A DNA stretch of 64,000 bases from Blastobasis lacticolella (GCA_905147135.1 LR990057.1:1426001-1490000), one strand, 5' to 3'; positions 12,501 through 22,200 are shown, counted from the first letter of the stretch. Translations and numbers: made by a program. The notes: generated by a model from the sequence alone, not told the origin.

Positions 12501-15500
12501 GTGTACGTACCTATATTATTATTTTAAATGTATTTTTTCTGCTACATTGAGCTTATATAATATTCGATTTGCATCAAGAAAATTTTTCTTTTGAGGATCT
12601 TATGTACGCGTTCCGTTTTGCAGTAGGTGGTTATGTTGTGCTAATTAAATATAGTAGTTTCGCCTACTATATTTTAATTTTTATTTTATAGTAGGTAGAC
12701 TCCGAATATAGTAGGATACTATATCCGACGACCTGATTGGTTCAATGGTAAACATCAGTCTACCACGCAAGAGGTCCCGGGTTCGATTCCCGGCCGCGCA
12801 GAAATTGAAATTATGAATTTTAATTTCTGTTACGGGTCTGGGTGTTCTATGTATAATAAGTATGTATTTATAAAAGTATTTAAGTAGTATATCAGTTATC
12901 CAGTTAGTATGGCCGTGTGGTGTCCGGCAGAGTAGAATAGCACCAACCCCTTACACTCTTGGGTGTCGTACAAGGCGACTAATGTTTTCGAGGCAAAAGA
13001 TCAAGAGTCTCCGTAGTCTGGAAAATGGGCAGCAGCATTTTCCATAATTATATTTTATCACTGCGATCTCCAACCCGCCTGCCAAGCGTGGAGATTATGG
13101 CAATAACCTCCCCTTTCGTGGGAGAGGCCCTAAGTCCTGCAGTGGATTGTTACGGGCTGTGATGATAATGATATCAGTTATCTAGTACCCATAGTACAAG
13201 CTTTGCTTAGTTTGGGGCTAGATGGCGCTGTGTGAATATGTCCACGAATATTTATATTGATTTTATTTTATATTATATAGTAGGGTTGGCAACCCTAACG
13301 TCATGCCACTTGACGGTGTATGGGGTAAAATAGGCGGGGTCAAGCCCATTTGATAAGCCACCGGATCAAGCAGCACGACGATGGGGGTCTGCCTCTTAAT
13401 AAAAAATAAAGTAGTAATAACCCCTTCTCCACCACAGCCTGCGACTGCCACCCAGTGGGTGCGAGCGGCAAGACCTGCAACCAGACGAGCGGGCAGTGCC
13501 CCTGCAAGGACGGCGTCACCGGCACCACCTGCAACCGCTGCGCGAAGGGCTACCAGCAGTCCCGCAGCCATATTGCGCCGTGTATACGTGAGTGTTGGGG
13601 TGGTGATGGTGTTTGGTGTGGTGGTTTGTGTGTAAGGTTACATGTGAAACCTGGCTAGGAATTGAAAGGTCGCTCCTGAGGGAAGAGGACAGACCTTTTA
13701 AATTTCTAGTCAGGCTCGAGCAGGAAGAGGGAGGTCCTGTTGCTATTTATTGCTGTTGCCAGCATAAGAAATGAGTAGAGCTTTATTTAAGATTTTTAAA
13801 GCATTAAAGCTTTAAAGCTTTGAATTTACTTAAACAATCAATACAAGCTTTATCCAGCGGCAGTCTAAAGTTTATGTATGTCGCGTCCCGATGGTTAAAT
13901 CAGACAGTTGATTACATTAAATGGCTTGTTTTTAACACAATTTTTTTATAGAAAATTTGCCAATTTCAAAAACATTGAAAGTTATATCTAACGAATGATA
14001 TTGCCCCGAGTTTACGGAGTTCCTCCATGCATTGTCACAACGCCATCCTAACCTAACCTAAGCGATTGTTCTTGTTTGAGGTTATTGTGGTTAGGTTAGC
14101 GCTGTGACAATATATGGAGGAGGTCCGTAAACTCGGGACAATATCGTTTTATATACATTAATTTCAAATTTCGTGAAATTGGCAAATTTTCAATTGAAAT
14201 ATTGCTTAAAAAGCTAGTTATTTAATGAACCAGCTAATATAACCAACCATCCGGCTGCGACATATACAGTAGGAATCAGCGATCCACCTCGGTTTCGCAC
14301 GGGTATCAAACTTCATTCCCGCTGGGCTAATCTGAATATTGCCTGAAAACATAAAAATCTGTACAGTCGTTTCGGGTCTCCTGTATTTCATATAGGAGAA
14401 CACAATACAGAATATCGCAGCTAAATAATACTCTGTTAAATAGTATTGTGTTTCTGCCGGTGAGTAAGGTTTCCAGTGCTCCATGGGGTGGGGATTTGGG
14501 GAACCGTGGCTTTGGCAGTGAAGTGGCATTTGCCTTTTGCTGCCAGAGCAACGTGTTATAGAGGTAGGCAACGCATTAGCGATACTCTTGGTGTTGCTAA
14601 TGTCTATAGGCAGTGGTGACCACTTTCCATCAGGTGGCCCGCTTGCCTGTTTGCCTACCGTAAGACATTAAAAAAAAAAAGGAGAAGTTTCTAGTTAATA
14701 TTATAAAGCCTCACCCAAACCCTCTGCGCACAGGTATCCCGCGCGTGGTGACCGCCGTACAGGCGATGGAGGCGGTGGAGAGCGAGCCGGGCCGCGGTAA
14801 GTAGTAAGTGACGTTCATTGCACTCTCGCCGCACGCACCGCGAGACGTTCATTCACGATGACAACCAGGAAAAATTTATTAAAAAGAAATTATATTGATG
14901 TAGGAAGAGACGTCAAACAACTTAGAGAAGTATAGTGCCAAAAACTTGTCTGACCCGGTGACGGCATCGCTGTGTTGATAGCAAAATGACATTTCAAAAT
15001 GGCGGCGCTTAGATCCAGTTTTGGCCTAGTGTAAGCCAGCCAGCGCGCATGAAGCCGAAATCATCTCATTTAAAAGATGTTGGGTTAGAGGGGTCCTCCA
15101 AGGATGTTTTTACACATGTTCAGTTTTAACTGTTACATACGTCAGATTTTATATGACAGTTGTCAGACATAAGTATTGTCAGGTAAACTTGACATATTTA
15201 TGACAGATATTCCTACATTAGAAAAACCGCAAAGTAAGGTAAATTTCTGCGTATATAAGACGCATATCGTATGAAAAAAATTAATAACATCATGAATGAA
15301 CGCCTTTAGAACCATTGAGTGCCTGTAATATGATTTCTATAATTATTACTGTAGTTACGTACTTACATTTATGTATTACGTACCTATTCAATTATTGAAT
15401 GTAACATTGAAATGCTTGAATTACAGTCGCTCATTTTATCGTATTAATTTGCACTTTAATATTATTTCATAATTAAGTTACAACATTGTTCCAATTATAA

Positions 15501-18500
15501 TTAATGTTATTTTGAAGCTTTATTTCATATCATCCATTTTCATTCTCATCTACATGGTGTATTCTACCGGATAGTGTTCAAAGGTAACATTTATTCGCTT
15601 CTAATTATTACATTTACAATTAAGTATATCTTTATTTGTGTAAAACTAAAGGATCTTTACCACCAACGCCTAAATAAGATGGCCATAAGGCCACGAGAAC
15701 GTCTATTTAAGTACTACATATATACTTAGGTACTTTAAATAAGAGGTGATGCATGTGATACTTCGAGTATCAGTAAAATGATTGCATCATTTCATGGAAA
15801 GGAACCCAAAATTTTCCCAGAAATAGGGTTGCAATCTCAGTTTCCTAGGGAACATTCTAAGTGCCCGTAGCCCCTCTTCCCTCACCTTGTTTTCATTGTC
15901 TCCTATAAGACTCTATAGTCATAGTATGAACTTTATGTTCTGTAAAGGCAAAGGGGTTGCTCTTATAACCGCAAGTGGGCTATTGTATGGCAAAATGGGT
16001 CCACGATTACGAAGTAGCGGGAGATAGTTTGTACATACATTCACATACGTAATATTTTTCCCATCGGAGTAGGCAGAGACCACATTGCAAACCTGCACCA
16101 TATATTGTTACACAAATTAATATTATTTATGCTCGCATAATCGTGATCCTCTGAAGATTGCAAACAAGATGTTCAGAATCGTTCACTGAATTTAGTAAAT
16201 GTTGTCAACCTACTACCTGCCACCAAGTTCGGCAAGTAGGTAAGTCAAAGTTCTAGTTTGTGTGTGGACTAAGTTTTTTCCTGTATGGTAAGACTGTACT
16301 GAGAGAGGGCTGCCCAGCAGTGCTAGGAGAAGGTCTCCCGTGCTACGAAAATCTATTAATTTCTATCTAGTTAGATAGAATCTGCTTTCCATACACTTCC
16401 ATGCTATTTAATTAGACTGGATCAGCTGCTCATAGTTTGTAAGACCCATTCTACTGAATAGCATAATATGGGACATATTTTCAGTTGCTCCTGAGTCGGG
16501 CGACGTCCGTCTTACGACCATTGCTAATTAGAACAGCGCCTTAGATCACCCCAAAGGTTCCTCAGTGCAGTCTGACCCGTAATCTTGAAGTAAGGCTAAC
16601 AATGTTCGTTCACGCAGCGACGGAGCAGTGCGGGCGGTGCCGCGCCGGCGCACGCACTCTCAACCTAAACAAGTTCTGCAGCCGAGACTACGGTGAGATT
16701 GTGTACTAAGTATTATTGTTACATTTCCGATAGAGCTCTATATCGAACCTTTTCTCGTTTATCACGGCGCGAGCTGTGTCGCGGGTACACTTGTGCTTAG
16801 CGTGCAGGTGTGAGAAAATGTATGTGTTTATTGCGACACTAGTTAAATCATCATCGCAAGCAGCTGGTCTATAGAGACGCGGATTTTCGCTGCGTTAATC
16901 TTTCCAGATCAACTGCTCAGACTAGACCACGAGAGTTGTAAAATCGTTTCTCTATTTTGCAAGTGCTGCGCAAGGTAATGGACTCCGTGGTGAGGCAATG
17001 AATTTTTGTTGACGAGCTGAGTTTACGCAAAAGTCCTCACGTCCGTGATACTGCAGATAGCCTGCAAGAGTGTCGTCTTCGCTTGGCCTATTTCGCATAT
17101 ACCGGTAAATTATGGAAGGAACAAAATGTTTGCATAGCGGCCTCCGTCAGGCATAGGAAGAAGAGGATTATTCGTGTCAAAAATCCACCACCAAAGGATG
17201 CCGATTGGGAAGTGCGTAAGGAGAAGTAGGAAGGCGGAGGCCCGTGCGCGCGTCGCTTATGAGCGCAACCGCGACTGACGCCAAGATGATGATGACCTAC
17301 TTTTTATATGTAGTATATATGTCGCCGCCGGATGGTTAAATTAGCCGGTTAATTAAATTGCTAGCTTTTTAAGCAATTATTTAATTGAATATTTGCCAAA
17401 TTCATGAACTTTGAAAGTTACGTCTAACGAACCCCGAGTTTACGGAGCTCATGCATGGAGCATTGTCACAACATTAACCTAACCAAACCGAATTAATACC
17501 TAATGCATACTATTATTATTGTTTGAGATTATTATGATTAAGTTAGCATTGTGACAATATTTGGAGGAGCTCCGTAAACTCGGGTCAATTTCTTTCCTTA
17601 AACATTACTTTAAAAATTCTTGAAATTGGCAAATTTTCAATTAAATAATAGCATAAGAAGCTAGCCATTTCATTAACTGGCTAATTTAACCATCCGGCTG
17701 CGACATATATACCGTCATGGGTTGCCAATCGGCTCCCGAGACCGTTCAGCCAGCGTTAGGGTGCCCAGCGGAAGTCCTTGGTAAACCTCCCTTCGTCAAA
17801 GGAAGCACATCTGACGACTGGCGATATCAGTGCGGTGCTGAAGTTATACTCGACGCAAACGCACCCATATCCAAATCCACGCCACGCTAATCTCGCCCCT
17901 ATTCCCTCAGTCATAATGGGCAAGGTGGTGGGCCGCGACGCGGGCGGCGCCGCGGAGTGGGCGCGGCTGTCGCTGCAGGTGCGCGCGGTGTACAAGCGCG
18001 GCGCGCGCAGCCGGCTGCGCCGCGGCGTGACCGCGCTGCGCGTGCGCGCCAGGGACCTCGCGTGCCGGTGCCCTAAGATCAAGATCAATAAGTGAGTTGG
18101 CCTGTCTTTGTTCTACCTCTACCCTACCCTACCTTCCTCTTCCCTTACGCAACCCCTACCCGAATCCCTACACTACCGTACTCAACTCTACCTAATCCCT
18201 ACTCTACTCCACCCAACCCTACTCAACCCTGCTCTACCCAACACTACTCTACTCTACTCAACCATCGCTTTCCTACCCTACCCTTACACTAGTGAGTTGG
18301 CCTGCTTTTTGTAACTAAGGAGGCACGTGTGATGTCCCGTCAGACCAGAGTGAAGCAGCAACGTCATCCATTGACGGTGTTGTAAGGCGGCTAATATCAT
18401 AAAGGCAGACCAACTATTACCTCCATAAACCAGAAAATGGGCCGCAGCGTTTTCTATTGAGTATTTTCAACAATACAATTTCCAAGCAGTCTGACAACCG

Positions 18501-19281
18501 TAGGTAGAGATGACGACAATACTCTTTACCAACGTGGAGGAGGCTCAAGTCAAACAGTGTGTGTATGAGGTACACAGTCACGGTCCATCTAATGGAAAGC
18601 GGCCACCGTCATCCACGACATCTCTGTAGAATATTGAATCCCAAGGAATAAAAAAAGCTGCGGTGCAAAGAAAGGACTTCGGGGGGCTTGCTTTTAGCGT
18701 AGATTTGCCATGAAAGAATAGCGCACATCGTTACAGAGCCTGAGACAAATCCATACTTACAAATAGCTATGTCCATAGCAATAAGTAAAAAACTGGGTAT
18801 CAAAGTCGCATTGTACCGATTTATCTGCCCGAATTTTTTTTATACCACTTGTGTGGCAAACAAGCTTACGGCTTACGTGATGGTAAGCAGTCATCGCAGC
18901 CTATGGACGTTTGCAATACCAGAGGCATCACCCAGATGTTACCGACTCCGCAAGAACCTTTTCACCCCTTTCTTGAAGAACTCCATGTTGTACTCTCCAG
19001 AGAAAACCAGCGAATAACCGAATTTAGTACCTTGTAGAATTCCATCCCTTTTTTGTGACTATGCGGTAAAATTCTCGAAAAATAAGTACCACGTAGACCA
19101 AAAACCACCAACTCCCTCGCTCTTTCGCAGGTCATACCTAATCCTAGGATTGGAGAAGGAGGGAGCGGCCGCCGGAGTACCAGGTCTGGTTGTGGGCGAG
19201 AGAACCCTGATCCTGGAGTGGCGCGACGACTGGCACCGACGCATCAGGCGGCTGCAACGCCGCGCCGTCAACTGCCATTAG
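6397..19281 (+). CDS. Net: Netrin, 3' half of the gene (six exons to stop)
   Basis: Secreted axon-guidance and cell-migration cue of the extracellular matrix, acting through DCC/Frazzled and UNC-5 type receptors (family knowledge). Six exons (6397-6585, 13438-13587, 14734-14796, 16618-16692, 17911-18091, 19131-19281) splice with GT-AG borders into one open frame of about 809 nt. They encode laminin-EGF repeat 2, repeat 3, a short linker, and an NTR domain with all six cysteines, ending in TAG. Missing upstream are the signal peptide, laminin N (domain VI) and EGF repeat 1, so there is no start codon here. The first four visible exons are each a multiple of 3 and bounded by phase-1 introns. 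Exons are very GC-rich inside AT-rich introns. Introns range from 1.0 to 6.9 kb and carry many repeats. I cannot tell NetA from NetB by eye. Confidence 0.96.
6586..9039. other. Netrin intron, first part, mostly unique
   Basis: Start of a 6.85-kb intron. CpG-rich patches lie at about 7130-7270 (GGCCGGCCCGGGGCAATC) and 7735-8010 (inverted pair GTCCCGCGGGGCC and ACCCCGCGGGGTC). No exon is recognised. A short L3 tail lies at 8111-8211 and (TTTTA)n at about 8565-8595. The rest shows nothing I can name. Confidence 0.45.
8111..8211 (-). mobile_element. LINE L3 3'-end fragment
   Basis: TTTTTTTTTATGTCTTACG, GGCAAACAGACAAGCGGGCC, then ACCTGATGGAAAGTGATCACC and TAGACATTAGCAACACC match the reverse complement of the L3 tail seen at 14411-14680 and elsewhere. 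It is severely 5' truncated. Confidence 0.8.
9048..10063. mobile_element. hAT-type non-autonomous DNA transposon, 1,016 bp
   Basis: Perfect 8-bp target duplication GTGGCGAC at 9040-9047 and 10064-10071. The ends are CAGTGGCGTAGC on the left and GCTACGCCCCTG on the right, an imperfect inverted pair that differs at one position over 12 bp. GC-rich sub-terminal blocks (GGGGGCCCCGTAT) follow both ends and the AT-rich centre has no ORF of note. An 8-bp duplication with CAGxGGCGTAGC ends is typical of the hAT superfamily. A transposase supplied elsewhere would be needed. Confidence 0.85.
10330..10677 (+). mobile_element. MITE family A, copy 2
   Basis: Starts GTTGCCAACTTTTTTATGAC and ends GGGTTGGCAAC. 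It shares TATAGTATTTTCGGGT, AGAAGCCATAAAAATATAGT and TGCTACATTGAGCTTC with copies 1 and 3. Part of the right half is missing compared with copy 1. Confidence 0.82.
10678..10905 (+). mobile_element. LINE 3'-end fragment
   Basis: CACCTGGTGGTAAGTGACGA, GCCTAGGAACAGCCTATTCA and CTTGAAAGCGTCCAGATTAT form a retroelement-tail signature also seen in part at 30150-30245 and, inverted, at 24410-24505. Confidence 0.55.
10906..12029. other. Netrin intron with CpG-rich patch at 11590-11770
   Basis: No exon is recognised. Bases about 11590-11770 are GC-rich (CCCGGGACCTTTCCCCGG, GAGGTGGCCCCGGGGTAACG) with local dyad symmetry, in otherwise AT-rich intron. Such a patch may be regulatory, but no motif decides this. 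Confidence 0.4.
12030..12250. mobile_element. Foldback MITE, right half only
   Basis: TTTTCTAAACTACTGAACTG, AAACCGCATCCAAATCGGTC, CATCCGTTCGGGAGCTACGA and CCCCTTTTTCCGTCGTGAG match the right arm of the element at 4967-5507. Confidence 0.75.
12319..12424 (-). mobile_element. Retroelement tail inserted in MITE A
   Basis: It opens with (ACTT)n and continues TGCGCTGGCTCAGCGACCC, AAAGTGGATCTTGGCCTCC. It is flanked by a perfect 12-bp duplication, ATTTTCGGGTTT at 12307-12318 and 12425-12436. A repetitive tetranucleotide at one end plus the duplication indicate a 5'-truncated non-LTR insertion in reverse orientation. Confidence 0.85.
12725..13262 (+). mobile_element. SINE1 (tRNA-headed), split by SINE2
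   Basis: A tRNA-like head has an A-box-like CTGATTGGTTCAATGG and a B box GGTTCGATTCC (about 12779-12789). It is followed by the family body GAAATTGAAATTATGAATTT and TTCTGTTACGGGTCTGG. The body resumes after SINE2 at 13183 (GTACAAGCTTTGCTTAGTTT, GATGGCGCTGTGTGAAT). Related copies are at 39216-39415, 25905-25990 and 35245-35348. It is not a host tRNA gene because the head does not close into a full acceptor stem. Confidence 0.75.
12905..13170 (+). mobile_element. SINE2 copy nested in SINE1
   Basis: Starts near GGCCGTGTGGTGTCCGGCAG and ends GGGCTGTGATGATAATG. It is flanked by the duplication ATATCAGTTATC (12889-12900 and 13171-13182). Other copies are at 31059, 33700, 41041 and, on the minus strand, 43165. 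Confidence 0.88.
13294..13408 (+). repeat. Repeat between MITE A copy 3 and the netrin acceptor
   Basis: Near-identical to 2523-2637. It ends about 30 bp before the netrin splice acceptor at 13437, so the distal part of this intron end, including CTTAAT at 13395, is repeat-derived. Confidence 0.75.
13438..13587 (+). CDS. Net: Netrin exon b: laminin-EGF repeat 3
   Basis: Acceptor CCACAG, donor GTGAGT at 13588. The frame from 13440 reads [20 protein letters not shown], followed by [20 protein letters not shown] and SRSHIAPCI. Eight cysteines have laminin-EGF spacing. The split codon at the 5' border is C|CC, proline. The string [19 protein letters not shown] is a netrin hallmark. It is 150 nt long and phase 1 at both borders. 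Confidence 0.97.
13880..14261. mobile_element. Palindromic MITE family C, copy 1
   Basis: Long imperfect palindrome: the left end GTCGCGTCCCGATGGTTAAA pairs with the right end CCATCCGGCTGCGAC. Inner pairs include GAGTTTACGGAGTTCCTCCA with TCCGTAAACTC and TTGCCAATTTC with GAAATTGGCAAA. The centre holds CCTAACCTAA with its inverse GGTTAGG. It lies in a netrin intron. Confidence 0.85.
14411..14680 (+). mobile_element. LINE L3 3' end, just before a netrin exon
   Basis: AGTATTGTGTTTCTGCCGGT, TGGGGTGGGGATTTGGGGAA, TGCCAGAGCAACGTGTTATA, TGGTGTTGCTAATGTCTATA and a final A tract (14670-14680) define the family. It ends about 53 bp before the acceptor of netrin exon c. Confidence 0.85.
14734..14796 (+). 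CDS. Net: Netrin exon c: linker between EGF and NTR
   Basis: 63-nt exon with acceptor GCGCACAG and donor GTAAGT at 14797. It is phase 1 on both sides and gives [20 protein letters not shown]. This is the variable linker joining the last EGF repeat to the C-terminal domain and has no cysteine. The reading frame and intron phases fit both neighbours, and that fit is the main evidence. Confidence 0.85.
14801..16617. other. Netrin intron, nothing recognised
   Basis: 1.8-kb AT-rich intron. I see no shared repeat, RNA gene or additional exon. A short inverted cluster of GTCAGA and TGACAG motifs lies at about 15140-15210. Confidence 0.5.
16618..16692 (+). CDS. Net: Netrin exon d: start of NTR domain
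   Basis: 75-nt exon with acceptor TTCACGCAG and donor GTGAGA at 16693, phase 1 at both borders. It encodes [20 protein letters not shown] then SRDY. The pattern CGxCRA...LNLNKFCxRDY opens the netrin C-terminal NTR domain and supplies three of its six cysteines. Confidence 0.95.
16697..17330. other. Netrin intron with an old retroelement-like stretch
   Basis: No exon. Bases about 17110-17290 (GGAAGTGCGTAAGGAGAAGT, CCGTGCGCGCGTCGCTTATG, ATGATGATG) look like decayed repeat sequence, but the family is not identified. Confidence 0.4.
17331..17704. mobile_element. Palindromic MITE family C, copy 2
   Basis: Begins GTCGCCGCCGGATGGTTAAA and ends AACCATCCGGCTGCGAC. Inner arms carry CCGAGTTTACGGAGCTC and GAGCTCCGTAAACTCGG. 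It is nearly complete and clearly the same family as 13880-14261. Confidence 0.87.
17710..17845. repeat. Repeat shared with 1090-1245
   Basis: AATCGGCTCCCGAGACCGTT, CAGCGGAAGTCCTTGG, CCTCCCTTCGTC and TGGCGATATCA occur in the same order as at 1090-1245. The copies are about 16.6 kb apart within one gene. The family is unknown. Confidence 0.6.
17911..18091 (+). CDS. Net: Netrin exon e: core of NTR domain
   Basis: Acceptor TTCCCTCAG, donor GTGAGT at 18092. After a split codon (G|TC, valine) the frame from 17913 gives [20 protein letters not shown], then [10 protein letters not shown] and [13 protein letters not shown]. VYKxG, DLACxCPKIK and its paired cysteines match the netrin NTR core. It is extremely GC-rich with third positions nearly all G or C. 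It enters in phase 1 and leaves in phase 2. Confidence 0.96.
18117..18290. repeat. Degenerate CCCTA-like tract
   Basis: About 175 bp made of CTACC, CCCTA, CTCAACC and similar words, starting 25 bp after a netrin donor site. Similar tracts are at 26009-26079 and 61594-61777. It is not a clean insect telomeric CCTAA array. Confidence 0.75.
18300..18830. other. Netrin intron, diverged repeat debris
   Basis: No exon is seen. Bases 18360-18470 vaguely resemble SINE2 (AAGGCGGCTAATAT, GAAAATGGGCCGCAGCGTTT), consistent with an old copy. Confidence 0.45.
18838..19015 (-). mobile_element. LINE L2 3'-end fragment
   Basis: Inverted L2 tail: TATACCACTTGTGTGGCAAA, GATGGTAAGCAGTCATCGCA, CCTATGGACGTTTGCAATAC and CTCCATGTTGTACTCTCCAG. 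It is 5' truncated and lies about 115 bp before the last netrin exon. Confidence 0.82.
19131..19281 (+). CDS. Net: Netrin exon f: NTR end and stop
   Basis: Acceptor CTCTTTCGCAG. The first base completes AA|G, lysine, then the frame from 19132 gives [11 protein letters not shown] and [20 protein letters not shown] with [10 protein letters not shown] before TAG (19279-19281). K-x-YLxLG, LxxxWRDxWxRRxRxxQ and a last cysteine are the usual netrin C terminus. The basic tail fits heparin or matrix binding by this domain, which is family knowledge. Confidence 0.97.
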
Positions 19282-22200
19282 GGAAAGAGATCGGTCGACT
19301 CCTACAGGTTGGAAGGGAACTCCTTTGTTGATGTTTGCATACTGGCCGACTGTAACGCGGTTTTCTCTTTAAAGTTCTGTTTGTTCTGTTGATATGTGCG
19401 AAATTCGAAACTTAAATTTTAGAATTTTAGAGACGCAACGCTACTTGTTGCGTCAATTCTGTAACTGAGTTCGGCTGTTTTGTTTATGACAACGATTCTG
19501 TCACCTTTTTTGGTTGAAAAGGGTTTCTAGATACGTCTCGTCATAGCAAACGAGAAGCCATCACGTTTCGTAAATTGTGTGTGAACGCTAAACGTAAAAA
19601 GACTAGCTGTGATTGGTCAATTTGTTTGCCGCCAACCTGTAGATGTAAGGATTCGAATGCGTGCGAACTGCCACTCAAGGAGTTTGCAATATAATCTCCT
19701 TGCATCGATTACTTTTTGAAATATATGGGAAACAGCCAGTGGCAAATATCAGCCAGTGTTCTTGTTATACAAATAAGGTCCGTCTTGTTCCGTGCAAATC
19801 GTGAATTGATAATGTAGTTGTGTGAAACTGTTACTGCCATTCTCATGTACTGTCTATTGAATACAAAATACAATAAACATTTACCTAGTCGAGTTTTAGG
19901 AGTAACGTTAAAATGTAACAATAATCAGTTTTGTAAAATTATTAGTTATATTTGACAAAACATCTTTGAGATCTGTTACTTACAATTAGTACTTATGATA
20001 TCCACAAAACAATTCCGGCCTAATTTACTTATTTACTACATTAATATGTATTAAAGAGAAAACTTGATTTTGTCTAAGAGTAGCTTGTAGTTTTACAAAA
20101 TAAACCTGATTATCATAGGTAAAATATTCGAATGTCCATCCTTTGAAACGTTATCAATTTTTATGCCAAAAATGACACATATTTTGTGTAAATCACAACG
20201 TCTATAAATTTTCCCATCCTAGGATTTCGTTATCTGTAAATGAATAAGATTTATTTATTTAAAACAATTAGTTAATAAAACTAATACGCTATTAATGCTT
20301 CGTTCCATTTTATTGCATTTTTGTATAAAATGTTATTTTATATTGAAAATATGCGTTAAGTACATTGTTTTTTGTGCGTCCGACGTTTGATAATGTCATT
20401 TTTCAAAAACATTTATGGTGAGTTGAAAGTTTTGATAAATGACTTTTTTTAGCGACTGTACAAGTTAGGTTAAGGTCGTATTACGAGGAAGGTAATCTTC
20501 AGAAAGCTTAGTCAGAATGGTTTAAATTACCTCATTTATTACATAATAATTGTACACTTAAATGTAAGACGTATAACTACCGTTCTTAGCCATTTTTATC
20601 GCCCTCAAAACTATAAAAGTGAAAAATTCAACGTTTATTTCATTATTTTGGTGAATATAAATTAATTTTAAAACTTGTCTTGCCAAAGTATTTTTCTTTT
20701 ATTTATAAGTAAGTACTTAAACGCATTATGTTCTTGACCTTTCACGACAAAATATTTAGCATTACCGAACGACTTTTTTATCATTGTAACGTAGTTAACA
20801 TTTTCAGTAACATAAACAAATCGTTGCCTAATGAAGGTATGTACAGTATTACTAGCTTTACTAAGTTAAAAATATAACTATTTAAAAAAATAAGTATAAG
20901 TATCTTGCGGTTTAAAAATGTACCGAGAAATACCCAACAAGTTGTGAAATTTGAATGAAATTTCGCAAAACTGGCGAATGTTAAGCTTACGATCCATTAA
21001 AACTGACGTGCATTGTGAATGCTCACCTAAATCATCTTATACGAAGATATCAAAAGTCCAATCTGCGCGCGGGAAAAGGGAAAGAGATGATTCAACAAAG
21101 AGAGACCTCCATCAAAGCAATCATTGACAATTGACCTGTCAAAATTATTTATGCTATCACTTCTCAAGATGCCTTTCAAGTACAGTTAAGAAGACAATGC
21201 CATAAATCACATGGATGCACGATACGGCGATTTACAATGTGTAATTTGATCATGCCATGCAAGTTTCAACTCTGTTACATCGATTCAGAGACGTATACTT
21301 TCAAAACCTTTTTTTCTGCAGTTAAATAAATAACAAGGTGTTTTATGCGGAGAAAACCTTTCGCTATAATTTTAAATCGCAAGACAAAATGTTTAGAGTA
21401 CATATTTAAAAACGACTTAGGAGTTCTGCTTGCTCGTACGTAACTACGGATTGTAAAAAGTGTATTTAGATGTAGAATGATCTATTAACCTGTTTCTAGT
21501 TTGCATATCTTTAGATTTTCATAATTGATGTTTGTCATATATTTTTAGGTGCCATTAAATTTTTCTTTTTTATTTCAAACTCGAATTTCATACATTAAGA
21601 CTACATGGCTGCCAGAAAATACAATATTTTACCATAGTAAAATGGTACCTAAAGATATATCATTGACGTAAAAATAAAATATTGTAATAAAATGTCTGAG
21701 CGTAACTGTATAATTAATTATAGTCTGTTTGTATTTCTATAAAATGTAAGGATTATGTGAATATTATTTAGTTTTGTTTTATATTTAATTTATTTCATGC
21801 AGTAGCTGTTCATGTTGTATTTTACTTCAACGCACACTTTTTAAAGCAATAGGTACAGTGAAAATGTATGTCATTAAGAATATAGGTGAACAACATATCG
21901 CACTTCTTTTATTGGAAATCTACTATAACATGACATGACACCCAAAAAACTTTACACGATGAACCAATCTCACAAAAAGTCCAGTCTAGAGGGTGTCCTG
22001 ACTCATGATGGACTTAAAACACGCTCCATTTTCCACGTAAGCATTTGAAATAATTGTACCAAACAAAATTATGATTAGCTTTTAAGTAGAGCTCTCTAAA
22101 AACTGTGTTTAATAAGTTCATAAAATCACGCACAACAAATGGCCTAAGCTTCCGTCGCAAATTTTTTCAACAAATATTATAAATTATAACATTTTTCATC

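Larger units (their letters stand above)
12276..13293 (+). mobile_element. MITE family A, copy 3, broken by insertions
   Basis: The ends GTTGCCAAC (12276) and GTTGGCAAC (13285-13293) match the other copies. Continuous MITE sequence is interrupted at 12319-12424 by a short retroelement tail and at about 12725-13262 by SINE1, which itself holds SINE2. Removing the inserts restores the order seen at 2104-2522. Confidence 0.85.

Noticed and set aside
13263..13571. Minus-strand frame rich in Ala/Gly
   Set aside because: Antisense shadow of netrin exon b and the adjoining repeat.
17756..18088. Minus-strand Arg-rich frame opposite netrin exon e
   Set aside because: Produced by the extreme GC content of the sense exon. 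No domain is seen.
18092..18314. Pro/Thr-rich frames after netrin exon e
   Set aside because: They are translations of the CCCTA-like tract.
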